Positions 56,101 to 63,879 of a stretch of 64,000 nt of DNA are shown piece after piece. Position 1 is the stretch's first letter, and every line of letters begins with the position of its first letter. A program made the translations under genes and the position numbers. The stretch covers positions 119,387-183,386 of the forward strand of contig NZ_VULR01000003.1 in assembly GCF_009696605.1 (NCBI RefSeq), given 5' to 3'. Below the pieces are notes generated by a model. The model saw nothing but the letters and a program-made list of their open reading frames with translations, did not search any database and was not told the DNA's origin. Source of the DNA: Anaerosalibacter bizertensis. GTDB taxonomy: Bacteria > Bacillota > Clostridia > Tissierellales > Sporanaerobacteraceae.

Positions 56101-56379
56101 GGAGGAACAGGTTTGAACTTAACAGGAGCTGATACTGTTATTCACATAGATCCTTGGTGGAATCCAGCAGTAGAAGAACAGGCTACAGATAGAGCTTATA
56201 GAATGGGACAAAAAAATACTGTTCAAGTTATGAAGCTTATTACTAAAGGGACAATTGAAGAAAAAATATTTGAACTCCAAGAAAGAAAAAAAGAGATGAT
56301 AGACAAGGTAATTACAGAAGGTGAAACTTTAGTATCTAAACTTAGCGAAGATGAAATAAAATATTTATTCGACATATAA
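53152..56379 (+). CDS. SWIM zinc-finger SNF2 family DEAD/DEAH-box ATPase
   Basis: The 1075-residue protein has an N-terminal SWIM zinc finger (Cys70, Cys72, Cys82, His84 in CTCPAYKKYSGDCKH). A long bacterial SNF2-associated middle region (DUF3670/SNF2_assoc-like) runs to about residue 600. The SNF2 motor follows: motif I DDMGLGKT near 638, motif II DEAQ near 737, motif III ALTGTPMEN, motif V/VI HIDPWWNPAVEEQATDRAYRMGQ near 1010. SNF2 ATPases translocate on dsDNA and remodel protein-DNA complexes; the bacterial role of this subgroup (repair or transcription recycling) is unsettled. SD AGAGGTG precedes the ATG. Confidence 0.94.
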   Translation: MLSIDDEFLLERSGDYKSYIRGKQYYYNNRVINVRCDKDLKYIQGIVEGSQKYRVELYFNEYHSLVSSYCTCPAYKKYSGDCKHIIALLSYIQNSNIFNRFQRDNEENIKNIIDYYRFNNEKEAIPVNVEFNYEFNFNEFAGMDESSFLNLRMGEKKLYVVKNIKKFFESLENKEEIYFGKEFTFEPGRHIFKPEDEKIMSFLKLLYENNKIANASYYGNRGQSIFKGKRILLTQRSLKSFFEHMNNRKFNASILESQYKDTNIVVNDLSIDMKLEEENDDLVLKMDSFENIIPLTSDGEYIFKDGKIYKLSEQWRKKIMPLYNEISSSRNEVLKIPNKYKEDFMSEVILNIKGLAKLDIDEKIEDSIYRPEIQSNIYLDKEEYIITGKVDFIYGDITINPFSSKKSNKNNKILLRDMEKERNILKLLEKSEFKVRDGEIYIDEEEKIFDFVSNIIPELQKLCNIYYSENFRTIALKDSTYFTGSIRLNNDIDMLEFDFGMEGMSSKELKEVFKALKEKKKYYRLKDGSFLLLENKQLEYMEDIFEYLNIGEKDFEKEIFSIPKYRAAYLDDYFKEKDLGFIEKNVDFKNLVEDIKKPEDIEYEIPEELENILRDYQKFGFKWLKTLSKYGLGGILADDMGLGKTLQIITFLLSEKKEKGGWPSIVVAPTSVVYNWESEIEKFAPSLKVLVVSGSKAERRELIKEIEKQDVIITSYPLIRNDIDEYKTIKFRYCILDEAQYIKNPKSLSARSVKKINANNYFALTGTPMENSLIELWSIFDYLMPGYLLSNKKFVEKYEKPITREQDESALRDLNKHIRPFILRRLKKDVLEELPEKIEQKILVELTNEQKKVYLAYLQAIKGEIEEEIVAKGFNRSQIKILAGLTRLRQICCHPGMFMENYNGHSGKLIYLKEIIKDAIEGDHRILLFSQFTSMLKIVEEMLNENHIDYMYLDGSTSIKERGRRVKDFNNGQGDVFLVSLKAGGTGLNLTGADTVIHIDPWWNPAVEEQATDRAYRMGQKNTVQVMKLITKGTIEEKIFELQERKKEMIDKVITEGETLVSKLSEDEIKYLFDI

Positions 56380-56386
56380 ATATTTT

Positions 56387-56415
56387 AGGACTTAGAAATT
56401 TCTAAGTCCTTTTTC
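56387..56415 (+). terminator. Terminator of the SNF2 gene
   Basis: AGGACTTAGAAA / TTTCTAAGTCCT, perfect, then TTTTT. It overlaps the last codons of the convergent epimerase gene. Confidence 0.9.
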
Positions 56416-57063
56416 TATGGCTATTTTAGGCATTCCAATTGGCTCAACAACTATTTCTCCAGCATATTTTTCCCCGCTATTTTCTACAAGGCCTTTCTTC
56501 AGAAGTTGAAATGTTACAGTTTTATCGGCTTTTATACATGTATTTAAAATTTCTCCAGTATCTGAACTAAGTCCTGATGGAATATCAACGGAAAGTATGA
56601 AATTATCGCTTTTATTTATAATTGAAATAGTTCTTTCAAACAGGCCTTCTATATTTCTAGATAGTCCTGTACCGAATATAGCATCTATAACCATTTCAGA
56701 AGAGCGTACACTCTTTTGAAGATGCTTTAAATCTTCCCTTTCTAAAATATGATGAATGTGAATATTCATATTCCTAAGAATTGAATAATTAGTGACAAAA
56801 TCTTTGCTACCATGTCTGACATTTCCAATAACAAAGACATTTACATTTTTTCCTAATACCGATAGGTGTCTTCCAATAGCTAGTCCATCTCCTCCGTTAT
56901 TTCCAACACCAGCTACAATGGTAAAATTATTATATGAATTTAAGTCTATATTCTTTATTACTTTTAAAGCTGCATTCTCCATAAGAACTATTCCAGGAAT
57001 TCCTATGGCTTTAATACAAAAGCTATCAATTAAATTCATTTGTTTAGAAGTTACTTTTTCCAT
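56392..57063 (-). CDS. nnrE: NAD(P)H-hydrate epimerase (YjeF N-terminal domain only)
   Basis: It epimerises damaged NAD(P)HX so that a dehydratase can repair both forms. The 223-residue product covers only the YjeF_N domain: opening TSKQMNLIDSFCIKAIGIPGIVLMENAA, the GVGNNGGDGLAIGRHL ribose-phosphate loop, the DAIFGTGLSR stretch and SVDIPSGLSSDTG. The partner dehydratase (NnrD) is fused in many bacteria but absent here and must be elsewhere. SD GGAGGGA precedes the ATG. Confidence 0.92.
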   Translation of the reverse strand: MEKVTSKQMNLIDSFCIKAIGIPGIVLMENAALKVIKNIDLNSYNNFTIVAGVGNNGGDGLAIGRHLSVLGKNVNVFVIGNVRHGSKDFVTNYSILRNMNIHIHHILEREDLKHLQKSVRSSEMVIDAIFGTGLSRNIEGLFERTISIINKSDNFILSVDIPSGLSSDTGEILNTCIKADKTVTFQLLKKGLVENSGEKYAGEIVVEPIGMPKIAIEKGLRNF

Positions 57064-57233
57064 TTAAAATCCCTCCTGCAAATATGATTATATCATTAGT
57101 TTGTAATGTTTAGTAGTTAAAAACAGTTGGTTGCAATGTAAAATATCTGTAAAACTTAGTCTGGATTGTTAAGTACAATAAAAATGGTGGTATAATCTAT
57201 AATATGTAGTACTCAACTAGGAAGGTGAAAAAT

Positions 57234-57872
57234 ATGTTTACTTTAGAAAATGTAAAATATAAAGATGTTTTACAGATACAAAATCTTAAAATTCACAGTG
57301 GAAAAGTAACTGTTATAGTTGGAGAAAGCGGAAGTGGTAAAAGTACCCTTTTGAGACTATTGAATCGTATGGTAAATCCCACTGAAGGGGAAATTTTTTA
57401 CAATGGAAAAAATATTAGGGAAATAAATCCTGTTAACCTAAGAAGAAAAGTAGTTATGTTACCTCAAAACCCTATAATGTTTCCTGGTACTATTAAGGAT
57501 AATCTACTTATAGGCTTTAAGTTTTCTGAAAAGCCTTTAGTAGACGATAACAAATTAAGTGAAGCAATGAAAATAGTAAAATTAGATAAAAAACTAGATG
57601 ACAAGGTGGACAAACTTTCAGGAGGAGAAAAACAGAGAGTGGCACTGTGTAGAACTATGTTACTTGAACCAGAAGTTTTTTTATTAGACGAGCCTTCTTC
57701 TGCCTTGGATGAAGGAACAGAAGATATAATTATTAAAAATATTATAGACTATGTTGTAGAAAACAAAAAGACTTTAGTAATGGTAACTCACTCAATAAAA
57801 ATAGCTGAAGAATATGGAGAAAATATATTAGAAATAGGAAATGGAAAAGTTATAAGAAATGAAATGAGGTGA
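57234..57872 (+). CDS. ABC transporter ATP-binding protein, FetA/YbbL-like
   Basis: The 212-residue ATPase has Walker A GESGSGKST, Q loop MLPQNPIMFPGTIKDNL, signature LSGGEKQRVALCRTM, Walker B VFLLDEPSSALD and switch MVTHSI. It pairs with the UPF0014 permease 4 nt downstream; in E. coli this pair (FetAB) exports iron and protects against peroxide. The frame starts at a GTG (57225) that overlaps the SD; ATG 57234, 8 nt after AGGAAGG, is preferred. Two overlapping TATAAT boxes lie at 57191 and 57199. Confidence 0.88.
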   Translation: MFTLENVKYKDVLQIQNLKIHSGKVTVIVGESGSGKSTLLRLLNRMVNPTEGEIFYNGKNIREINPVNLRRKVVMLPQNPIMFPGTIKDNLLIGFKFSEKPLVDDNKLSEAMKIVKLDKKLDDKVDKLSGGEKQRVALCRTMLLEPEVFLLDEPSSALDEGTEDIIIKNIIDYVVENKKTLVMVTHSIKIAEEYGENILEIGNGKVIRNEMR

Positions 57873-57876
57873 TGAA

Positions 57877-58656
57877 ATGGAAGGTGTAGTTGATCTTAAT
57901 ATATATCAGATGATATCCGCCTATATATTTGTGCTAATATTATTAGTAATAGTTAGATTAAGGGGAATTCCTAGAGAAAAGGAAATAATTATTTCTTCTT
58001 TTAGAATGACTATACAATTGATTCTTGCAGGATATGTTTTAGATTATATATTTAAAAGTAGTAGTCCAATTCTAACATTAATAATTATAATGATTATGGA
58101 AGTATTTGCAATATATAATACATTTAAAAGGGTTAAATATCCATTGACTAAAGAATTGAAAAAGATTATATCTGTATCTATGTTTTCAGGAACTTTAGTA
58201 AGTTTATTTTATTTTTTATTGGTGGTTATTGGAATGAAGCCTTGGTATGATCCAAGATATTTTATACCAATATCTGGTATGATAGTAGGGAACTCAATGA
58301 CAGGAATATCCTTAGGAACGAAAAATTTAATAGAAGGAATGAACAGCAAAAAAGATTTAGTAGAGACTGCTCTTATGATGGGAGCTACTCCTAAAATGGC
58401 ATCAAAGGATATTGTAAACAACGCTTTTGATGCATCTATTTTACCAACTATAAATTCTATGGTAGGTATGGGAATTGTATCTCTACCTGGTATGATGACA
58501 GGACAAATACTTTCAGGTATATCTCCATTAATTGCAGTAAGATATCAAATAGCTATTATGCTTGGTATAATGGGAAGTGTTTCCTTAACAGTAATAATAT
58601 TTTTACAATTAGGATATAAAACTTTCTTTACAAAGGATTCTCAACTAAATATATAG
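57877..58656 (+). CDS. ABC transporter permease, FetB/UPF0014 family
   Basis: The 259-residue integral membrane protein has about seven helices. Family signatures include IISSFRMTIQLILAGYVLDYIF, PISGMIVGNSMTGISLGTKN and VSLPGMMTGQILSGISPLIAVRYQI. With the upstream ATPase it forms a FetAB-type exporter; iron is the inferred substrate by homology only. The gap to the ATPase gene is 4 nt. SD GAGGTGATG precedes the ATG. Confidence 0.9.
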   Translation: MEGVVDLNIYQMISAYIFVLILLVIVRLRGIPREKEIIISSFRMTIQLILAGYVLDYIFKSSSPILTLIIIMIMEVFAIYNTFKRVKYPLTKELKKIISVSMFSGTLVSLFYFLLVVIGMKPWYDPRYFIPISGMIVGNSMTGISLGTKNLIEGMNSKKDLVETALMMGATPKMASKDIVNNAFDASILPTINSMVGMGIVSLPGMMTGQILSGISPLIAVRYQIAIMLGIMGSVSLTVIIFLQLGYKTFFTKDSQLNI

Positions 58657-58657
58657 A

Positions 58658-58691
58658 AAAAATACTGCAATGATTATTGCAGTATTTTTTA
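58658..58691 (+). terminator. Terminator of the FetAB-type operon
   Basis: AAAAATACTGCAAT / ATTGCAGTATTTTT, a perfect 14-bp stem with a 4-nt loop, then T. Confidence 0.92.
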
Positions 58692-58813
58692 GTTTATTCT
58701 AAATAAACCAAAATCCTTCTAGATTGTTTAAAAAGACCATTAAAAAGAAGGAATTTAGTAACTTTTATAGAAAAGATACTTTAGGCCTATATGAATTACT
58801 TGGAGGTATTAAA

Positions 58814-59551
58814 ATGAAAGAAATCATTACATTTTATCCTGTAGAATCAAACAAATTAGTTTTACCAATTCAATACAATCATATGGTTCAAGCTATGATA
58901 TACAATTTATTAAAAAAAGAACTAGCAACTTTTTTACATGAAGAAGGATTTAAAAATGAAAAAAGGGTTTTTAAAATGTTTTCTTTTTCAAGAATAACTG
59001 GAGATTATTTTTTAAACAAAAGAAAAGGAGAAATTATTTTTAAAGGACCAGTTAAATTAACTATATCATCACCTTATAGTAAATTTTCAAATTCTATAGG
59101 GAACAATCTATTATCTAGACAGGCTGTAAGACTTGGAAATAATTATTTAGAAGTAAAGCAAGTAACTGTTGAGAAAGAAATAGTAGATAAAGAAGAAATA
59201 AATATTAGAACTTTATCACCTATATCTACATATAGTACTCTTTTTAGAAAAGATGGAAAGAAGTTTACATATTATTATAATCCAAATGAAGAGGATTTTT
59301 CACAAACTATTAATAACAATTTAAAAAATAAGTATAAGGCCTTTTATTCTGAAGAACTACCTAAAGGAGATATAGAAATAAAACCTATTGGAAAGACAAG
59401 AATGTCTATAGTTAAATATAAAGGTTTTATAATAAAGGGTTATACAGGCAAGTTTAATGTTACAGGTCCAATTTCACTACTTCAATTAGCTATAGACACA
59501 GGATTAGGCAGTAAAAATAGTCAAGGATTTGGATGTATTGAAATGATTTAG
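58814..59551 (+). CDS. cas6: Solitary CRISPR-associated endoribonuclease Cas6
   Basis: Cas6 cuts CRISPR precursor RNA within repeats. The frame starts at 58724, but TTGGAGG lies 7 nt before ATG 58814, where homology starts; that gives 245 residues. It has two ferredoxin-like halves: FYPVESNKLVLPIQYNHMVQAMIY opens the first, with its conserved N-terminal strand and helix, and IIKGYTGKFNVTGPISLLQLAI lies in the second. The C-terminal glycine-rich loop GLGSKNSQGFGCIEM is the family's RNA-binding hallmark. His28 of YNHM is a candidate catalytic residue. No other cas gene and no array occurs anywhere in the window. Confidence 0.9.
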   Translation: MKEIITFYPVESNKLVLPIQYNHMVQAMIYNLLKKELATFLHEEGFKNEKRVFKMFSFSRITGDYFLNKRKGEIIFKGPVKLTISSPYSKFSNSIGNNLLSRQAVRLGNNYLEVKQVTVEKEIVDKEEINIRTLSPISTYSTLFRKDGKKFTYYYNPNEEDFSQTINNNLKNKYKAFYSEELPKGDIEIKPIGKTRMSIVKYKGFIIKGYTGKFNVTGPISLLQLAIDTGLGSKNSQGFGCIEMI

Positions 59552-59612
59552 AGATTGAAAAAATAATAATCTTAAAAACATGATAAATCCTATATATACA
59601 GCCCTTTATCAC

Positions 59613-59641
59613 TTGATAAACTTTCATATAAATTATATAAT
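59613..59641 (+). promoter_or_regulatory. Promoter of the WG-repeat gene
   Basis: TTGATA (59613-59618), exactly 17 bp, TATAAT (59636-59641), 33 bp before the start codon. Confidence 0.7.
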
Positions 59642-59674
59642 TATTTTGAGAGGATATATGAAAAGAGGTGCGGC

Positions 59675-61501
59675 ATGAGGGGGAAAAGGGCTGTATTTTT
59701 ATTGATAATTGTATCGGTTTTAACTTTAATTTCTTGCAATAATAAGACAATAGAAGAACCAGAAAGTATAGAACTGTATCCAGCTTATAAAAAAGAAGGA
59801 AATCAGAAGAAATGGGGTTACCTAGGAAATGACGGTAGTTTTATTATTGAACCTAAATTTGAGCTAACTGAAGAATTTAATGAAAAAGGTTTAGGTAAAA
59901 TATATTTAGAAGGTAAAATAGGACTTATAGATAAAAATGGGGCAATAGTACTGGAGCCTGTATATGATGCCATAGGAGATATGGAAGAAGGAGTATTTAG
60001 TGCTGTAAAAGGTGATAGATATTATATATTAGATATTATGGGGAATGAACTTTTCAATTCTAAAGAATATGTATTTCTAGGGGTATCAAGCGATCAATAT
60101 ATAGTAGCGGCAGAGGAAGATAAAGATGGTAATGTAAAAATGGGATATATAAATAAGAATGGAAAAGTTCTTATAGAACCTAAATACAGTGAAGCTTGGA
60201 ATTTTAAAAATAATAGAGCTTTAGTTAAAACGGAAAACGATCAAAAATTAATTATAGATAAAAATGGAGATATTATTAAGAAACTTAAATATGAAAATGT
60301 GCTTCCAGATGATGAAAATAAAACCTTCGTTTTCTCAGATGAGAATAACCTATTTGGCTATTTAGATGAAAATGGAGATATTCTTGTAGAACCTAGGTTT
60401 AAAAATGCGTTTCATTTTAAAGATGGAATGGCTATAGTTAGCTTTGATGATGATTCTAATGATTCGGGAAAATGGGGAGTAATAGATATAAGTGGAAAAT
60501 TTGTACTCAAGCCAGATTTTACTTATATATCTTATTTAGGCGAGGGACTATTTGCAGTTTCAAAGGACAAAATTGAAGGTAGTGAAATATATGCAAAAAA
60601 AGCTATTATAAATAAAGATGGGGAGCAATTAACAGATTTTAAATATTATAATGTAGGAGACAAAATTGAAAATGGCTATATTTCAGTAAGCGATAACAAG
60701 AAAACTTTCTTTATAGATATAGAAGGTAAAAAGATGTCTGATCTACCAGAAATAGAAGGGGTAGGACATATAACTTTGAAAGATAGCATAATAAAGGCCT
60801 CTATAGATGATAGATTATCATATTATAATAAAAGTGGAAAAGTTATATGGAAAGAGGATAATACATATAAATTAAAGGATAATATTTTAATAAAAGAAAA
60901 TAAATACAATCCAACCCTTGGTTTAAGCATTTATTATCCTAAGTTAGAGAATCTTGAAAATAAAAAAGTAGAAGAGAAAATAAACAACCAACTTTATAAA
61001 TTATTTATTAATAATATGGTAGATAAAGTAAAAGAGGAGGAAAAAAATACAACAGTTAAAATAGATTATAAAATAAAAATATATAATGATTTATTAATAG
61101 TACAAAAAAATTGTTTTAATTGTAAAATGATAGATGAAAAAATTATCCCAACAGAAGAAACTTATCACATAGATTTAAATACGGGAAATCTTTATGAACT
61201 GAAAAATTTATTTAAGCCAAATGTAAATTATGTAAAAAGGTTGACAGATATTATTAGAAATGAAATTGAAGAGAAAGATGGAGAAGGAGAATATTTTTTA
61301 GAGGAGTCCAGTGGTATAAAGGAAGAACAAAATTTTATATTATTTAAAGATTATTTACAATTATATTTTTATCCATCTGAAGTAGGAAGTCATACAGATG
61401 GTTTTCCAAGATTCAATATACCGTATGAAGAAATAAATGATATATTAGATACTGATTCGAGTTTTTGGAAAGCACTTAATTATACAAAAAAAGGGGATTA
61501 A
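59675..61501 (+). CDS. WG-repeat lipoprotein with C-terminal DUF3298/PdaC-like domain
   Basis: The 608-residue protein is a predicted lipoprotein (basic start, hydrophobic run, lipobox LISC, Cys near residue 21). Multiple WG (KWGYxxxxG) repeats follow, each with the pattern 'GYID/N-K-NGK-x-(L/I)-I-EPKY': examples start KKWGYLGNDG, GLIDKNGAIV, MGYINKNGKV, FGYLDENGDI and KWGVIDISGK. The last 200 residues (KVEEKINNQLYKLF, YHIDLNTGNLYELKNLF, LQLYFYPSEVGSHTDG) match the DUF3298/RsiV-like domain. WG repeats are thought to mediate protein contacts; the function is unknown. SD AAGAGGTG precedes the ATG. Confidence 0.88.
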   Translation: MRGKRAVFLLIIVSVLTLISCNNKTIEEPESIELYPAYKKEGNQKKWGYLGNDGSFIIEPKFELTEEFNEKGLGKIYLEGKIGLIDKNGAIVLEPVYDAIGDMEEGVFSAVKGDRYYILDIMGNELFNSKEYVFLGVSSDQYIVAAEEDKDGNVKMGYINKNGKVLIEPKYSEAWNFKNNRALVKTENDQKLIIDKNGDIIKKLKYENVLPDDENKTFVFSDENNLFGYLDENGDILVEPRFKNAFHFKDGMAIVSFDDDSNDSGKWGVIDISGKFVLKPDFTYISYLGEGLFAVSKDKIEGSEIYAKKAIINKDGEQLTDFKYYNVGDKIENGYISVSDNKKTFFIDIEGKKMSDLPEIEGVGHITLKDSIIKASIDDRLSYYNKSGKVIWKEDNTYKLKDNILIKENKYNPTLGLSIYYPKLENLENKKVEEKINNQLYKLFINNMVDKVKEEEKNTTVKIDYKIKIYNDLLIVQKNCFNCKMIDEKIIPTEETYHIDLNTGNLYELKNLFKPNVNYVKRLTDIIRNEIEEKDGEGEYFLEESSGIKEEQNFILFKDYLQLYFYPSEVGSHTDGFPRFNIPYEEINDILDTDSSFWKALNYTKKGD

Positions 61502-61517
61502 AATTCCCCTTATTTTT
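61491..61517 (+). terminator. Terminator of the WG-repeat gene
   Basis: AAGGGGA / TCCCCTT with the stop codon at the loop, then ATTTTTT. Confidence 0.8.
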
Positions 61518-61563
61518 TATGTCCATAATTGGTATAATAATATAGCTGAAAGGAGTGAAATAT

Positions 61564-62928
61564 ATGGTTAAAAAACGAGATGTAGTAGAAATGAAAATAG
61601 ATAAGGTTCTCTTTCCAAATAAATCTTATGGATATGTAGATGGGAATAGAATTGACCTTAAAGGCGGAATAGAAGGACAAAAAGTAAGGGCGTATATAAA
61701 AAGAAAACGTAAGGATTCTTTCGACGCTAAGATAATAGAAGTAGTTGAAAAATCTCCTTTAGAAATAGATTCTAAATGTCCTCATTTTGGAAAATGTGGA
61801 GGTTGTACTTATCAATCTCTTTTTTATGAAGAGGAATTGAAGTATAAGGTAGCCCAAGTTAAAGAATTGTTTGATAGGGAAGGATTAGAGAATATCAACT
61901 TTTTAGGAATTGAAAAAAGTCCTAAAGAGTATGAATATAGAAATAAAATGGAATATACCTTTGGAGATGAAGAAAAAGGTGGGCCATTATCTTTAGGACT
62001 GCATAGGCGAGGAAAATTCTATGAAATAGTGAATGTGGAAAATTGTAATATTGTAGATAGTGATTTTACAACTATATTAAAAGAAGTGTTAAATTATTTT
62101 AAGGAAAAAGAGACTCCATATTATAATAAAAAATTCCATAAAGGTGTTCTTAGACATTTGGTTGTAAGAAAAGCTCTTTCTACTGGAGAAATATTAATAA
62201 ATCTAGTTACTAGCTCCCAAGGAGAAATAGATTTAAATGAGCTTTTAGAAAGAATAAATAGTGTAGAACTAAAGGGAGAAATTGTAGGTTTTCTTCACAC
62301 TACTAATGATAATGTGGCAGATGCAATAAAAGTTGATAAATTGGATTTAATATATGGTAGAGATTATATTATAGAAGAAATACTAGGACTTAAATTTAAA
62401 ATATCACCATTTTCCTTTTTTCAAACTAATACTTTTGGAGCTGAGAAACTATATTCAATAGTTAGAGAATTTGCAGGGGATATCGATAATAAGATAGTGT
62501 TTGATTTATACTCAGGAACTGGTACTATAGCCCAAATAATGGCACCTGTAGCTAAAGAAGTTATAGGAATTGAGATTGTAGAAGAAGCAGTAGATATGGC
62601 AAGGAAAAATGCAAAGTTAAATAATCTGTCAAACATAGAGTTCATAGCTGGTGATGTACTAAAAGAAGTAGGAAACCTTAAACAAAAACCGGATTTAATA
62701 GTTATAGATCCGCCAAGAGAAGGAGTAAACCCTAAAGCAATAGGAAAAATAATAGATTTTTCTCCAGAAAACTTTGTCTATGTATCCTGCAATCCAGTAA
62801 CATTGGTCAGAGACTTAAAAGAGTTTATAAATAGAGGATATAAAATAGATAAAATGAAATTAATGGACATGTTTCCAAAGACACCTCACGTTGAGTGCGT
62901 AGTATTGATGTCAAGGGTAGAGAAATAG
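61564..62928 (+). CDS. 23S rRNA (uracil-C5)-methyltransferase, RlmD/RlmCD type
   Basis: It methylates C5 of specific 23S rRNA uridines (U1939, and U747 in RlmCD) with SAM. The 454-residue protein has an N-terminal TRAM domain, an Fe-S motif (Cys72, Cys78, Cys81 in CPHFGKCGGC plus a later Cys), and a methyltransferase domain with DLYSGTGTIAQIMA, VIDPPREGVN and catalytic Cys in YVSCNPVTLVRDL. The frame reaches a GTG (61555) overlapping the SD; ATG 61564, 8 nt after AAGGAG, is preferred. A TATAAT lies at 61533. Which uridine is modified is not predictable. Confidence 0.93.
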   Translation: MVKKRDVVEMKIDKVLFPNKSYGYVDGNRIDLKGGIEGQKVRAYIKRKRKDSFDAKIIEVVEKSPLEIDSKCPHFGKCGGCTYQSLFYEEELKYKVAQVKELFDREGLENINFLGIEKSPKEYEYRNKMEYTFGDEEKGGPLSLGLHRRGKFYEIVNVENCNIVDSDFTTILKEVLNYFKEKETPYYNKKFHKGVLRHLVVRKALSTGEILINLVTSSQGEIDLNELLERINSVELKGEIVGFLHTTNDNVADAIKVDKLDLIYGRDYIIEEILGLKFKISPFSFFQTNTFGAEKLYSIVREFAGDIDNKIVFDLYSGTGTIAQIMAPVAKEVIGIEIVEEAVDMARKNAKLNNLSNIEFIAGDVLKEVGNLKQKPDLIVIDPPREGVNPKAIGKIIDFSPENFVYVSCNPVTLVRDLKEFINRGYKIDKMKLMDMFPKTPHVECVVLMSRVEK

Positions 62929-62951
62929 GACTAATCAAAATACTGATAAAT

Positions 62952-63023
62952 AAAGGGTTTCCTGACATTGCATTTTTTCTCGGCAACTTTGTCGAGAGAT
63001 TAATGTCAGAAAACCCTTATTTT
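62952..63023 (+). terminator. Large hairpin element after the rRNA methyltransferase gene
   Basis: Outer arms (62952-62969 with 63002-63018; core GGGTTTCCTGACATT) pair with one mismatch. A second stem TCTCG/CGAGA lies in the 32-nt loop, and ATTTTTATT follows. It can act as a terminator. Its size and nested stem also resemble a small mobile inverted-repeat element. Confidence 0.6.
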
Positions 63024-63060
63024 TATTCTTTGAGTAAACATATCAACTACCATGAAAGTG

Positions 63061-63103
63061 ATAGGGGTTGAGTTGATAGGTTAGATTTTTTATAGGGGTT
63101 GAG
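63061..63103 (+). repeat. Two copies of a 12-bp direct repeat
   Basis: ATAGGGGTTGAG at 63061-63072 and 63092-63103, start to start 31 bp, just downstream of the GIY-YIG gene's stop. The role is unknown; it may mark a former junction. Confidence 0.5.
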
Positions 63104-63129
63104 GAGACAGGATAGATGTAAACTTCTGT

Positions 63130-63879
63130 TTAATTTTCCTCACTGTTTTCTATTTCTTTCAATGATACCCCGTCTTTCGTTTTCCATTCTACCAGTCCAT
63201 TTACATGGCCCCCGATGACAAAAGCAGCAGCATATGATGGACTACGGAATAAGATATTTTCTTGAAGAATTCCATTTTCATCTATTTTGGCTCTTTGCCT
63301 ACGTTCTTTAATACCTGGCGGAATACTCTCAGAATCTATAGTTTCAATATGACTACCTTGTAAGACAACAAAGCCTTCGTTTGTACGCTTACAGCTTGCC
63401 TCAATTACTTGTCCGCTCTTACGACTTTTTCGTTTCATAAAGAGAAGCAATTCTTCTTCAGGAACCTCCTCAGTGATAGCTGCTTGAGGTTTATCTGTTA
63501 GAGGTTCAAATAATTTGTGCCCAAGAGCGCCCATTATAATCTTAGCGTAATCAATGAACTCTTCAAGTTCACTTTCTTTTTCCTCAGTTATATTTCCGGG
63601 AGAAGGATCATTTCCGTTTTTCACGACATACCGATTTGCCTCAATTGCAAGCCTACAAAATCGGTTCTCAAGGTAACTAATCTCTGTAGGACCAAATGAA
63701 TTATTGGATGTAGTAAATATAACAGCCTCTGTCCAATAATCTTTATCAGGATTTCGCTTATGTTCTATCAACCGACATAGAAGACCCTCACCATTTTTTC
63801 GTACTCCAGCTTGACCAATATACACTATATTGTCATCCGTTTGATCGGAAGTGCCAAATAGGAAGTAAACACCTGACAT
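63130..63879 (-). pseudogene. GIY-YIG nuclease/DUF4357 protein, probably 5'-truncated
   Basis: The 249-residue open frame begins MSGVYFLFG and contains the GIY-YIG core (GVYFLFG, VYIGQAG at 19-25, then Arg/His residues and ENRF). A C-terminal DUF4357 domain follows (VVLQGSHIETIDSES and RSPSYAAAFVIGGHVNGLVEW). Homologues as I recall them carry about 40-50 residues before GVYFLFG; here those are missing. The frame has no SD, an in-frame stop lies 27 nt upstream, and the start ATG is made by a probable IS end at 63879. Base composition is richer in GC than neighbours, suggesting transfer. It may be inactive or make a shortened protein. Confidence 0.7.

Noticed and set aside
58690..59675. CRISPR repeats around cas6
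   Set aside because: I looked for repeats ending in GAAAC or any regularly spaced 25-37 bp repeat in the flanks and elsewhere in the window and found none.
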